A stretch of DNA of 64,000 bases from Bacterioplanoides pacificum. GTDB lineage: Bacteria; Pseudomonadota; Gammaproteobacteria; Pseudomonadales; Oceanobacteraceae. Positions 24,364 to 31,186 of this stretch are shown here, one piece after another (position 1 is the stretch's first letter; every line of letters begins with the position of its first letter). A program made the position numbers and the translations under genes. Under the pieces are notes generated by a model. The model did not search any database, was not told where the DNA came from, and saw only the letters and a program-made list of their open reading frames with translations. The DNA lies in the NCBI RefSeq assembly GCF_042648445.1, contig NZ_JBHRYB010000001.1:674385-738384 (forward strand), read 5' to 3'.

Positions 24364-24579
24364 ATGGCTAAATCTGAAAATATCAGCGGTAATGCCGATG
24401 GTAAGAACGGTGAAAATCAATCTTATACCATTCGTGGTCGAGGTGAAGTTTCAAGGGCACAACTTGTGCGCGAAGTGAACAATGGACAGCATGAGGGTGT
24501 TCATGTTCAGTGTGTTAATGGAACAAATTACGTTCGTGCTAATCCAAATAGCCGGTCTTGTGACAATATTGATAAGTAG
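24364..24579 (+). CDS. DUF3892-type small protein
   Basis: This 71-aa protein starts MAKSENISGNADGKNGENQS. The core VSRAQLVREVNNGQHEGVHV and VNGTNYVRANPNSRSCDNID match the DUF3892 pattern (VSR...a...v..G.h...hv..VnG..YvR.NPn...DNid). Function is unknown; these small proteins are frequent in mobile and defence regions. AGGTG lies 5 nt before ATG 24364; an in-frame ATG at 24337 lacks a ribosome binding site. It is the last cargo gene before the right transposon end. Confidence 0.75.
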   Translation: MAKSENISGNADGKNGENQSYTIRGRGEVSRAQLVREVNNGQHEGVHVQCVNGTNYVRANPNSRSCDNIDK

Positions 24580-24590
24580 TCTCCTTAAGT

Positions 24591-24630
24591 AGATCTAGCT
24601 TTTCTGGTATTAACCTAGGAAGCTAGATCT
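24591..24630. terminator. 11-bp inverted repeat after the DUF3892 gene
   Basis: AGATCTAGCTT (24591-24601) and AAGCTAGATCT (24620-24630) form a perfect stem with an 18-nt loop, 11 bp past the stop codon. No T run follows. It may insulate the transposon end from cargo transcription. Confidence 0.5.
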
Positions 24631-24693
24631 ATAGACTATTTGAGAATCTTTATATTATTTAAAGGCTAGAAGCTAAGATAAGTGCGGCAGCCT

Positions 24694-24851
24694 GCTCAAC
24701 TTATCTAGAAACTCAGTATTGATGCGGTTTATAGGGCGATTTCGTTTTCAGAGAGAAATTTGGAGTGCTCAAGTTATCTAGAAAATGAGACTAAATTTGG
24801 AAGAATGCTCAGGTTGTCTAGAAACCTGCTCAAGTTAAGCTTTACCGCACA
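24694..24851 (+). repeat. Right end of the Tn7-like transposon with four TnsB-site repeats
   Basis: Copies of GCTCAAGTTATCTAGAAA start at 24694 (GCTCAACTT...), 24767, 24807 (GCTCAGGTTG...) and 24828 (partial), spaced 73, 40 and 21 bp. The tip is GCTTTACCGCACA at 24839-24851. The outer 45 bp align without gaps to the left end. The spaced inner and abutting outer sites follow the usual TnsB-site layout in Tn7-like ends. Confidence 0.88.
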
Positions 24852-24876
24852 CTGAGTACGATATCTGAGGATCAAC

Positions 24877-24952
24877 TGGCCTCCCCACCAGGACTCGAAC
24901 CTGGATCGATCGCTTAGGAGGCAACTGTTCTATCCAGTTGAACTATGGGGAG
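24877..24952 (-). tRNA. tRNA-Arg (anticodon CCT)
   Basis: A 76-nt cloverleaf with encoded CCA. The acceptor stem is CTCCCCA/TGGGGAG, with discriminator G followed by CCA at 24879-24877. D stem GTTC/GAAC, anticodon loop CTCCTAA, T stem CCAGG/CCTGG with loop TTCGAGT. The 3' end faces the mobile region. It serves as the insertion hotspot: the P4-like island attachment copy and the Tn7-like right tip both refer to this end. Confidence 0.95.
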
Positions 24953-25027
24953 GCAGGTGGCGGATTCTAATACGTTATGCGGTTAATGTCATGTCTGACA
25001 GCTGAATGCCGGTTAAGGCAGTCGTTT

Positions 25028-25768
25028 TCAGACGTCACCCACTTCGGATTGCTGCTGTTCTTTGAGGCGTCGTTCTTCCCACTGGAATTCGGTAATCAGA
25101 CGGTCGACATAACGCTGGGCGGTGGCAGATATCAGGGTAAAGGCAAAGCCGCAATGGGTGTTGCCGTCGTCGTCGAGAATGACATGGCGGGCTTCCAGCG
25201 AGCAGTCCATAAAGTGTTCCTGATTAAAGCGTACCTTGGCCACCGGGAAGTTGTGGGCTTCTTCCAGGCGTTTTTTCACATTGCCCTGAATGCGGGCGCG
25301 AAAGCCGCTGGACGACAGATCTTCTACTTTGCCCAGCAGGCTGCCTTCGTCATCCGGCATCTGAATCTTAACGCGGATGGTGTGAGCCGGTGGCACCATA
25401 ACCCGGTAGGCTGTACGGCGTTGCAGGTAAAGTAATTCTTCCGGAAATTCGATGCGATAATGTTCTTTGGCTGCGCTGTATTTCAGCCGGCCGCTGACTT
25501 TAAATTCAATCCGGACACCCTGGGAGTCGCACTCGACACTGAAACGACGGCCCTTATGAATCAGGTCGTTGCCATCACTGGGGATCAGTTTGTCCATAAA
25601 GAAGCTGCGGCTTTTGAAATCGGCCTGGGTAATGGCCGAACGGAAAACCTCTTTGCTGCCTTCGATGTGGATATTGACGGGACTTTCCATCAATACAATT
25701 TTCCGTAGCGCACCGTAAACATCTTCCGGTGCGTTCAGCTGGTATTCCTGGTTGGTATCCTGTTGCAT
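25028..25768 (-). CDS. ycgR: YcgR-type flagellar brake protein (PilZ)
   Basis: This 246-aa protein has an N-terminal YcgR domain (residues 10-115) and a C-terminal PilZ domain. c-di-GMP-binding motifs are visible: LQRRTAYRVMVP (RxxxR) and DLSSSGFRAR (D/NxSxxG). When c-di-GMP is bound, YcgR proteins slow the flagellar motor. It lies downstream of flgN-flgM-flgA in the same direction, as in related gammaproteobacteria. The first ATG, 25768, follows flgN by 65 bp. The tRNA-Arg gene lies just beyond its 3' end. Confidence 0.9.
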   Translation of the reverse strand: MQQDTNQEYQLNAPEDVYGALRKIVLMESPVNIHIEGSKEVFRSAITQADFKSRSFFMDKLIPSDGNDLIHKGRRFSVECDSQGVRIEFKVSGRLKYSAAKEHYRIEFPEELLYLQRRTAYRVMVPPAHTIRVKIQMPDDEGSLLGKVEDLSSSGFRARIQGNVKKRLEEAHNFPVAKVRFNQEHFMDCSLEARHVILDDDGNTHCGFAFTLISATAQRYVDRLITEFQWEERRLKEQQQSEVGDV

Positions 25769-25833
25769 GTGGATTCCGCTTGTCCTGCCTGTGGTATTCA
25801 GCGTTAAAGTAGCCCTGACGTGCGCCCGCGCCG

Positions 25834-26304
25834 TCAGGCGCAGGTGTAACCGGAGCCTTTATTCAGGCCGCTGGTTCCGCCATTCGCATTATATAATTGT
25901 GGATCATTCTGCTTACCGCGCAAGATATTCAGTTGTTCCAGTGTGCGTTTTCGGGCTGTCAGCACCAGTTCGGCTAATAATTCGGACAATCGCTGGTTGT
26001 TTTCGTAGACGGCGGCCAGCTGTTGCCAGAGTCCGGCAAGGTCAGGGTGAGCGGCAAATTCCGGCCGCTGTAAACAGGCTGAGGAGTGTGGCAGCTGTTG
26101 GTCCGTCATCCAGTCAAGACGCTGACTGGCGTGTTGCTGCAGGGTTTGCAGTGCTGCTGATTTGGGTTGTTGCAGGTTGGCAAGCGGCTCCAGCTGTTGT
26201 TGTTGCAGGGCTTGCAGCTCTTGCTGCAACAGCTGATGGAGATGTTCAGCGTGCTGCAGCTCGGTGTTCAGGAGTTGGGCAAACAGTTCGGAGTTGGCAG
26301 GCAT
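25834..26304 (-). CDS. flgN: FlgN export chaperone for FlgK and FlgL
   Basis: This 156-aa, Gln/Leu-rich, mainly helical protein has the FlgN-family outline: an N-terminal LFAQLLNTELQHAEHLHQLL helix, a long central coiled region, and the C-terminal NNQRLSELLAELVLTARKRT helix with TLEQLNIL, then NGGTSGLNKGS and a short tail. FlgN keeps the hook-junction proteins FlgK and FlgL export-ready. It follows flgM by 14 bp in one transcript driven by the sigma-28 promoter at 26672. Confidence 0.9.
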   Translation of the reverse strand: MPANSELFAQLLNTELQHAEHLHQLLQQELQALQQQQLEPLANLQQPKSAALQTLQQHASQRLDWMTDQQLPHSSACLQRPEFAAHPDLAGLWQQLAAVYENNQRLSELLAELVLTARKRTLEQLNILRGKQNDPQLYNANGGTSGLNKGSGYTCA

Positions 26305-26318
26305 AAGCCCTCACAGGG

Positions 26319-26651
26319 TCAGTTTAAACGCTCCTCGAAATCAAGCATTTTCCCTGCCAGTTTTTGGTAGTCGACCTTGTATTCGCCATTTTCAATCTGA
26401 CTGCGAATCCGCTCCACGGTGCTGTCATCCACTTCCGGCAGGTTGCGAACTTCAGCCTCAATCTGCTGGATGCTTTTACTGCTGGCGCTCAGCTTTACCT
26501 GGTCGGTAAAGGCGCCACTGTCTTTCTCCGCAGCCTGGCTTTGTGGTGTTGCCGGGGCCTTGGCGGGTTCATTACGGGTTCTCGCGTGATTGTCGAGACC
26601 CCCGGTAAACTTGTTGATGTTCATAACTAAATCTCCGAGCTTGATAGCCAT
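26319..26651 (-). CDS. flgM: FlgM anti-sigma-28 factor
   Basis: A 110-aa protein. FlgM binds FliA (sigma-28) until the hook is complete and is then exported through it. The N-terminal half is Ala/Pro/Thr-rich and disordered; the C-terminal half carries the FliA-binding helices (SASSKSIQQIEAEVRNLPEV, VERIRSQIENGEYKVDYQKL). I chose ATG 26651 because AGGAG lies 6 nt upstream and the sigma-28 transcript would begin about 15 nt before it. An in-frame ATG at 26624 (MNINKFTGG) also has a GGAG and could be the true or a second start. Confidence 0.9.
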   Translation of the reverse strand: MAIKLGDLVMNINKFTGGLDNHARTRNEPAKAPATPQSQAAEKDSGAFTDQVKLSASSKSIQQIEAEVRNLPEVDDSTVERIRSQIENGEYKVDYQKLAGKMLDFEERLN

Positions 26652-26671
26652 TATACACTCCTGCATAGGTG

Positions 26672-26698
26672 TTATCGGCGCCTGAAATAAGAACTTTA
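26672..26698 (-). promoter_or_regulatory. Sigma-28 (FliA) promoter of flgMN
   Basis: On the minus strand the -35 is TAAAGTTC (26698-26691), then 11 nt, then the -10 GCCGATAA (26679-26672). This equals the FliA consensus apart from the last base of the -35. It places flgM and flgN in the late class and closes the FlgM-FliA feedback loop. Confidence 0.9.
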
Positions 26699-26714
26699 GG
26701 CTTTTTTTGAAAAA

Positions 26715-27470
26715 TTATTCGACCTGTACTAAACCGCGCGCCACGATGGTGGCACTGATGATTTTGCCTGACTGGTTGTTGCGTACCCGAATACGCTCTC
26801 CCTGATGACCGGAGCCCATCGCGGTACCTTCCATTTCTACCTGGATGCCGGGCCGTTCGATGCGGATGGCAACAAACTGACCACGCCTGACCAGCTCTGG
26901 CAGTTCCAGCATGTCAGGGCTGAGTATCGTGCCCGGGCGCAGCGCACGTTTTACCTGCAGGCCGATGACCTGATCCGGGGACTGATAAAAACCTTTGCTT
27001 AAGCTGCCGATATCCTGACGGCTTTGATGTAAATGCTGTGAGCTCAGCAGATCGTCACGGCGCACCAGCTGACTGAGTACCACGACTTGACGGTATACCT
27101 GCAACTGGATCGCCATATGTTGCTTCCAGTAGGGCGTGCCACAGCTGATTTCAACACCGTTACGGCCGGGTTGCAGCACTTTAACCAGCCGTATTTGTGG
27201 TGTATGACGGCACTCTGGCAGCTGGTAGTCATCGCCGATGCCAATAAAGCTGACAGCACTGTTGTTGTCCGGTTTATTGCCCGCAGTGGCTGCTGAATTG
27301 TGCCCCTGGCTTAGCTTGTGCCAGCGCATTAACAGATCCTGCTCAATTTGTGTCCGCCAGCCGTCTGCCCGGCTTACTGACACCAGGCTGAGCAGCAAAA
27401 AAGCAATAAATAACCGAACAAGTTGGCGGTTCTCTACTATGCTTTTTTTATTGTGAATATTAACTGTCAT
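26715..27470 (-). CDS. flgA: FlgA P-ring assembly chaperone
   Basis: This 251-aa periplasmic protein has an N-terminal signal peptide (LFIAFLLLSLVSVSRADG), with cleavage likely after the Ala of SRA. The C-terminal SAF-like domain includes LQVKRALRPGTILSPDMLEL and GQFVAIRIERPGIQVEMEGT, ending GLVQVE. FlgA helps FlgI form the P ring. It stands upstream of flgM with its own start; a gap of 63 bp with the sigma-28 promoter follows. It is divergent from cheV. Confidence 0.93.
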   Translation of the reverse strand: MTVNIHNKKSIVENRQLVRLFIAFLLLSLVSVSRADGWRTQIEQDLLMRWHKLSQGHNSAATAGNKPDNNSAVSFIGIGDDYQLPECRHTPQIRLVKVLQPGRNGVEISCGTPYWKQHMAIQLQVYRQVVVLSQLVRRDDLLSSQHLHQSRQDIGSLSKGFYQSPDQVIGLQVKRALRPGTILSPDMLELPELVRRGQFVAIRIERPGIQVEMEGTAMGSGHQGERIRVRNNQSGKIISATIVARGLVQVE

Positions 27471-27557
27471 AAATCCGGCGGCTTTTTGTCACTTTGCAGT
27501 TGTTATAACGGACTGAGCAAGTGTCATGCCGGATAGGCGATAACCCAGGAGTGTTAT

Positions 27558-28484
27558 ATGGCGGGTGTGTTAGACACGGTCAACCAGAGGACTCAGCTGG
27601 TCGGGGAAAACCGGCTCGAGTTGTTGTTGTTCCGGGTGAACAGTGCTCAGGTCTACGGTATTAATGTGTTTAAAGTGCGGGAGGTGTTGCAGTGCCCGGA
27701 TCTGACCATTTTGCCGGGCAGCCATCCGGTGGTGCGTGGTATCGCTCATATTCGTTCCGGCACACTGCCGATTATGGATCTGAGTCTGGCAACCGGTAAT
27801 GCACCGTTACCGACGCTGGAAGATACGTTTGTCATCATCACTGAATACAACGGCAAAACCCAGGGGTTTCTGGTAGCCGGGGTGGAGCGCATCGTCAATA
27901 TGAACTGGGGTGATATTCATCCGCCACCCAAGGGTACCGGGCGCGATCATTACCTGACGGCGGTAACCGAAGTCGATAAACAGCTGGTGGAAATTATCGA
28001 CGTGGAAAAAATCCTCGCCGAAGTGGCACCAATCAGTGAAGAAATCAGCGAAGGTGTGGTGTCTGAGCAGGTCCATCAGGTGGCTCAGAGCAAGCGGGTA
28101 CTGATTGTCGACGACTCAAAAATTGCGCGTAAACAAATTACCCGCTGCCTGGAGCACGTGGGTGTTGAAGTGGTGGCACTGAACGATGGTCGTGAAGCCT
28201 GGGAGCATCTGGTTGAAGTGGTTGAAAGCGGTGAAAAGCTGCAGGAACGTTACCTGATGCTGATTTCCGATATCGAAATGCCGGAAATGGATGGTTATAC
28301 CCTGACGGCTCAGATCCGGGCAGATTCGCGTATGCAGGGTTTTCATGTGGTACTGCACTCATCCCTGAGTGGTGTATTTAACAAAGCCATGGTGGAAAAA
28401 GTGGGTGCGGACAACTTTATTGCTAAATTTGATCCGGATGTGCTGGCGGAACAGGTTGCCCAGCAAATTGATGGTAACAGTTAG
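27558..28484 (+). CDS. cheV: CheV chemotaxis coupling protein
   Basis: This 308-aa protein has a CheW-like domain (residues 15-160) that couples receptors to CheA and a C-terminal receiver domain (about 178-305). The receiver shows the acidic pair in VLIVDDSKIAR, the phosphorylation site Asp in LISDIEMPEMDGYT, and the conserved Lys in NFIAKFDPD. Phosphorylation of CheV is thought to help adaptation. It is followed by cheR after 15 bp, just before the flagellar rod genes, as in Pseudomonas-type clusters. AGGAG precedes the ATG. Confidence 0.95.
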   Translation: MAGVLDTVNQRTQLVGENRLELLLFRVNSAQVYGINVFKVREVLQCPDLTILPGSHPVVRGIAHIRSGTLPIMDLSLATGNAPLPTLEDTFVIITEYNGKTQGFLVAGVERIVNMNWGDIHPPPKGTGRDHYLTAVTEVDKQLVEIIDVEKILAEVAPISEEISEGVVSEQVHQVAQSKRVLIVDDSKIARKQITRCLEHVGVEVVALNDGREAWEHLVEVVESGEKLQERYLMLISDIEMPEMDGYTLTAQIRADSRMQGFHVVLHSSLSGVFNKAMVEKVGADNFIAKFDPDVLAEQVAQQIDGNS

Positions 28485-28499
28485 GAGTTAAGCGCGGAC

Positions 28500-29321
28500 A
28501 TGACGCTGACAATTTCACCGGATGAGTACAACCGTTTTCGCCAGATGCTGGAGACCTCCAGTGGCATTATGCTGGGCGAAGGTAAAGAATATCTGGTCAC
28601 CAGTCGCTTACGGCGACTGCTGGAACGGGAATCGCTGACTTCGGTTGCTGAGCTGCTGAAAGTGATGACGACTAACCGCTCGTTACAGGAAGCGGTGGTT
28701 GACGCCATGACCACCAACGAAACTCTGTGGTTCCGCGATGATCACCCTTACCGGATTTTCCGGGAGAAGTTGTTGCCGGAAATGGCCAAAACCCGGAGGC
28801 CGGTCAAAATCTGGTCGGCAGCCTGTTCTACCGGTCAGGAACCGTATTCTCTCAGTATCGAAATTGAAGAATATAAACGCAAAAATCCCGGAGTACTGGT
28901 GGCGGGTGAGCGTATTGTGGCAACCGATATTTCGGCCAGTGCCCTGGCGGCAGCTAAGGAAGGACGTTACCAGCAACTGGCGATTCGCCGGGGTATGAGT
29001 GATCAGTACCTGAAAAGTTATTTCAGTCAGCTGCCGGACGAAAGCTGGGCAATTAACAGCCAGGTGAAAAGCCGGGTCGATTTTCGTGCTCAGAATCTGC
29101 AGCAGAGTTATAGCCTGTTGGGGAAGTTCGACATTATCTTTTGCCGTAATGTACTGATCTATTTTTCCGCTGATTTAAAGACCGATATTCTCAAACGCAT
29201 GCATGCCAGTCTGAACCCGGGTGGTTACCTGATGTTGGGGGCATCTGAGGCGATGAATAATCTGCAGGATTACTACGAGATGGTGCAATGTCATCCGGGT
29301 ATTATCTACCGCGCAAAATAA
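28500..29321 (+). CDS. cheR: CheR chemoreceptor methyltransferase
   Basis: This 273-aa protein has the CheR N-terminal helical domain (residues 1-75) and an SAM-dependent methyltransferase domain. Motifs visible include TTNETLWFRD, the SAM loop IWSAACSTGQEPYSL, ATDISASAL, and FDIIFCRNVLIYF. It methylates glutamates of chemoreceptors. It is in an operon with cheV and is closed by a terminator at 29345. Confidence 0.95.
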   Translation: MTLTISPDEYNRFRQMLETSSGIMLGEGKEYLVTSRLRRLLERESLTSVAELLKVMTTNRSLQEAVVDAMTTNETLWFRDDHPYRIFREKLLPEMAKTRRPVKIWSAACSTGQEPYSLSIEIEEYKRKNPGVLVAGERIVATDISASALAAAKEGRYQQLAIRRGMSDQYLKSYFSQLPDESWAINSQVKSRVDFRAQNLQQSYSLLGKFDIIFCRNVLIYFSADLKTDILKRMHASLNPGGYLMLGASEAMNNLQDYYEMVQCHPGIIYRAK

Positions 29322-29344
29322 CCTTTCCGATACTCGGATGGCAT

Positions 29345-29375
29345 TTGCCGCTGCTTGCCGCAGCGGCAATTTTTT
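29345..29375 (+). terminator. Rho-independent terminator after cheR
   Basis: TTGCCGCTG (29345-29353) pairs with CAGCGGCAA (29361-29369), followed by TTTTTT (29370-29375). It isolates cheVR from the flgB operon. Confidence 0.85.
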
Positions 29376-29444
29376 GTCCGCTATTGCCGCTGAACTCTGG
29401 CACTATATTTCTGTAAGTCACTGAAGAACAAGTAAAAATAAAGT

Positions 29445-29460
29445 TGGCATTCACTTTGCT
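29445..29460 (+). promoter_or_regulatory. Sigma-54 promoter of flgBCDE
   Basis: TGGCATT (29445-29451), 4 nt, TTGCT (29456-29460) fits the -24/-12 consensus TGGCACG-N4-TTGCW. The flgB start is 39 bp downstream. The same spacing occurs before flgF. This points to an FleQ/FlrC-type hierarchy. Confidence 0.85.
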
Positions 29461-29498
29461 GTTAGTTTTATACGAACAACAACGGCAATGGCAACGAT

Positions 29499-29897
29499 AT
29501 GGCATCTATCAACTTCGATAACGCATTAGGACTGCATGCTTCAGCCCTGCAACTACGGGCCGCGCGTGCTGAGATCCTGGCCAATAATCTGGCCAATGCC
29601 GACACCCCGGGGTTTAAATCACGGGATATTAATTTCCGGGAGGTGCTGGCCGGCGAAGTCGAAGCGCGGCAAAGCGTTGCCGTCGAGCGGACACATACCG
29701 GCCACCTGGCAGGTCGTAGTCAGGCTGAGCAGCAACTGTTGTACCGTAATCCGACTCAGCCATCGATCGATGGTAATACGGTCGACAGTCAGATCGAAAA
29801 AGCCCAGTTCGCAAAAAACAGTATGGATTACAACACCACTTTTGAATTTCTCAGCAGCAAATTCAAAGGTCTGCGCAACGCTGTGCGGGGAGAATAA
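29499..29897 (+). CDS. flgB: FlgB proximal rod protein
   Basis: A 132-aa rod protein with the N-terminal rod-protein motif LRAARAEILANNLANADTPG and the C-terminal helix expected for axial proteins (AKNSMDYNTTFEFLSSKFKG). It forms the base of the rod with FlgC, FlgF and FliE. It is first in the sigma-54-driven flgBCDE operon, 2 bp from flgC. The ribosome binding site is weak. Confidence 0.95.
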   Translation: MASINFDNALGLHASALQLRAARAEILANNLANADTPGFKSRDINFREVLAGEVEARQSVAVERTHTGHLAGRSQAEQQLLYRNPTQPSIDGNTVDSQIEKAQFAKNSMDYNTTFEFLSSKFKGLRNAVRGE

Positions 29898-29899
29898 TT

Positions 29900-30346
29900 A
29901 TGTCACTGACTAACGTATTTGATATCGCCGGCTCCGGCATGAATGCTCAGTCGATTCGCCTGAACACCACCGCCAGTAACATTGCCAATGCTGAGAGTGC
30001 GTCCAGTTCGGTTGAGGAAACTTACCGCGCCCGTAAGCCCTGGTTTGCGGTTATGCAAAAAGAGTTTATGGCAGTTAATAAAGACGGTGAATTTCAGCAG
30101 CTCAGCGGTCAGACCGGTGTGGGTGTTGAGGTCAGAGGTATTGTCGAAAAAGACGCACCGTTAAAGCCGCGCTTTCAGCCGGATCATCCAATGGCCAATG
30201 AAGACGGTTATGTGTATTACCCCAACGTTAATATCGTCGAAGAAATGACCGATATGATGTCGTCTTCGCGCAGTTATCAGACCAATGTTGAGGTGCTGAA
30301 AACGGCGAAGCAAATGCTGCAACGTACTTTAACTCTGGGACAATAA
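29900..30346 (+). CDS. flgC: FlgC proximal rod protein
   Basis: This 148-aa axial protein has LTNVFDIAGSGMNAQSIRLN and TASNIANAES at its N-terminus, then YVYYPNVNIVEEMTDMMSSS and the helix SYQTNVEVLKTAKQMLQRTL at its C-terminus. It assembles with FlgB in the proximal rod. It starts 2 bp after flgB and has GGGAG upstream. Confidence 0.95.
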   Translation: MSLTNVFDIAGSGMNAQSIRLNTTASNIANAESASSSVEETYRARKPWFAVMQKEFMAVNKDGEFQQLSGQTGVGVEVRGIVEKDAPLKPRFQPDHPMANEDGYVYYPNVNIVEEMTDMMSSSRSYQTNVEVLKTAKQMLQRTLTLGQ

Positions 30347-30356
30347 GGAGCTGACG

Positions 30357-31151
30357 ATGGCTGTTTCCAATGTTGGTGATACCTCAAAAGTTCTGGAGCA
30401 ATATCAGAATCAGAACAAAGAGAATACCAAAACCGGTGATAACGAGCTGGGTAAGGACGCGTTTCTGGAATTGATGGTTGCCCAGCTGAAAAATCAGAAT
30501 CCGTTAAAACCTACCGATAACCAGGCGTTTGTGGCTCAGTTAGCACAGTTTTCGACGGTTGAAGGTATCGGCCAGCTGAATGACACCGCTGAGAATCTCA
30601 CCTCTCGTTTTAATTCCGCCTCCGCACTGCAAGCTTCCAGCATGGTTGGCCAAAACGTCATTGTCGAAGGTAATGACACCGGCCTGTTGCTGCAGAACGG
30701 CATCGTAAGCGGTTATGCCGAAGTACCGGGCAGTGCCAGTAATATCCAGTTGCACATTGAAGATGCTAACGGTCAGTTGCTGGAGCAGTTTTCGCTGGGC
30801 AATCGTGGCGAAGGCCCGATGTCGGTGCGCTGGGACGGTCTGAATCTGATGGTGGATGGTGAAGTGGTGCAGTTTGACGCCAGCAAGCTGAATCGCCAGG
30901 AGTATCTGAAAGATGAAGACGGTGAGTTCGTGACCGATGACGAAGGTAACAAGATCATGCTGCCCTACTCACCGGGTGAATATAAGTTTGAAGTCAGCGC
31001 GACGATTTCCGGTAAATCGGAACAGCTGAATATGGAAATGAGCTCCCGGGTTGATAGCGTCACCATGGGAGCGGGTGGCCAGGTAACGCTGAATCTGACC
31101 GGTGGTCAGAAAGCGGGAATGGATCAGATTAAACAGGTTCTGAGTTCGTAA
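30357..31151 (+). CDS. flgD: FlgD hook-capping scaffold
   Basis: This 264-aa protein has the FlgD N-terminal signature ELGKDAFLELMVAQLKNQNP and KPTDNQAFVAQLAQFSTVEG. A FLG/FnIII-like central domain and a tudor-like domain follow (GYAEVPGSASNIQLHIEDAN; SPGEYKFEVSATISG). It sits on the growing hook tip and guides FlgE addition. It is slightly longer than the common 220-235 aa. AAGGAG precedes the start. Confidence 0.95.
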   Translation: MAVSNVGDTSKVLEQYQNQNKENTKTGDNELGKDAFLELMVAQLKNQNPLKPTDNQAFVAQLAQFSTVEGIGQLNDTAENLTSRFNSASALQASSMVGQNVIVEGNDTGLLLQNGIVSGYAEVPGSASNIQLHIEDANGQLLEQFSLGNRGEGPMSVRWDGLNLMVDGEVVQFDASKLNRQEYLKDEDGEFVTDDEGNKIMLPYSPGEYKFEVSATISGKSEQLNMEMSSRVDSVTMGAGGQVTLNLTGGQKAGMDQIKQVLSS

Positions 31152-31186
31152 CTCAGGCAGACGAAAAATCCGGCAGGAGATAAAAC

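Larger units (their letters stand above)
5556..24851 (+). mobile_element. Tn7-like transposon with TnsAB fusion and defence-type cargo (about 19.3 kb)
   Basis: Both outer 45-bp segments (5556-5600 and 24807-24851) are inverted copies, 36/45 identical without gaps. Both end in the shared 13-mer TGTGCGGTAAAGC / GCTTTACCGCACA, the TGT...ACA termini usual for Tn7-like elements. Each contains two TnsB-site-like repeats 21 bp apart, and the right end has two more inward. The core genes tnsAB, tnsC and tniQ (17856-22595) form a tight operon reading to the right. Cargo lies on both sides of it: 5688-17281 and 22814-24579. The right tip is 25 bp from the mature 3' end of tRNA-Arg(CCT). Flanking 5-mers (TTTCA left, CTGAG right) do not match, so no target duplication is visible. 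No tnsE, CRISPR array or cas gene was seen. Confidence 0.88.

Noticed and set aside
5556..24851. CRISPR array or cas genes, as in a CRISPR-associated transposon
   Set aside because: I looked for regularly spaced repeats beside tniQ and at both ends and saw none. The only spaced repeats are TnsB-like sites. No cas-like protein is encoded.
5551..24856. A 5-bp target-site duplication
   Set aside because: TTTCA and CTGAG differ, and shifting the borders by a few bases does not give a match consistent with the TGT...ACA tips.
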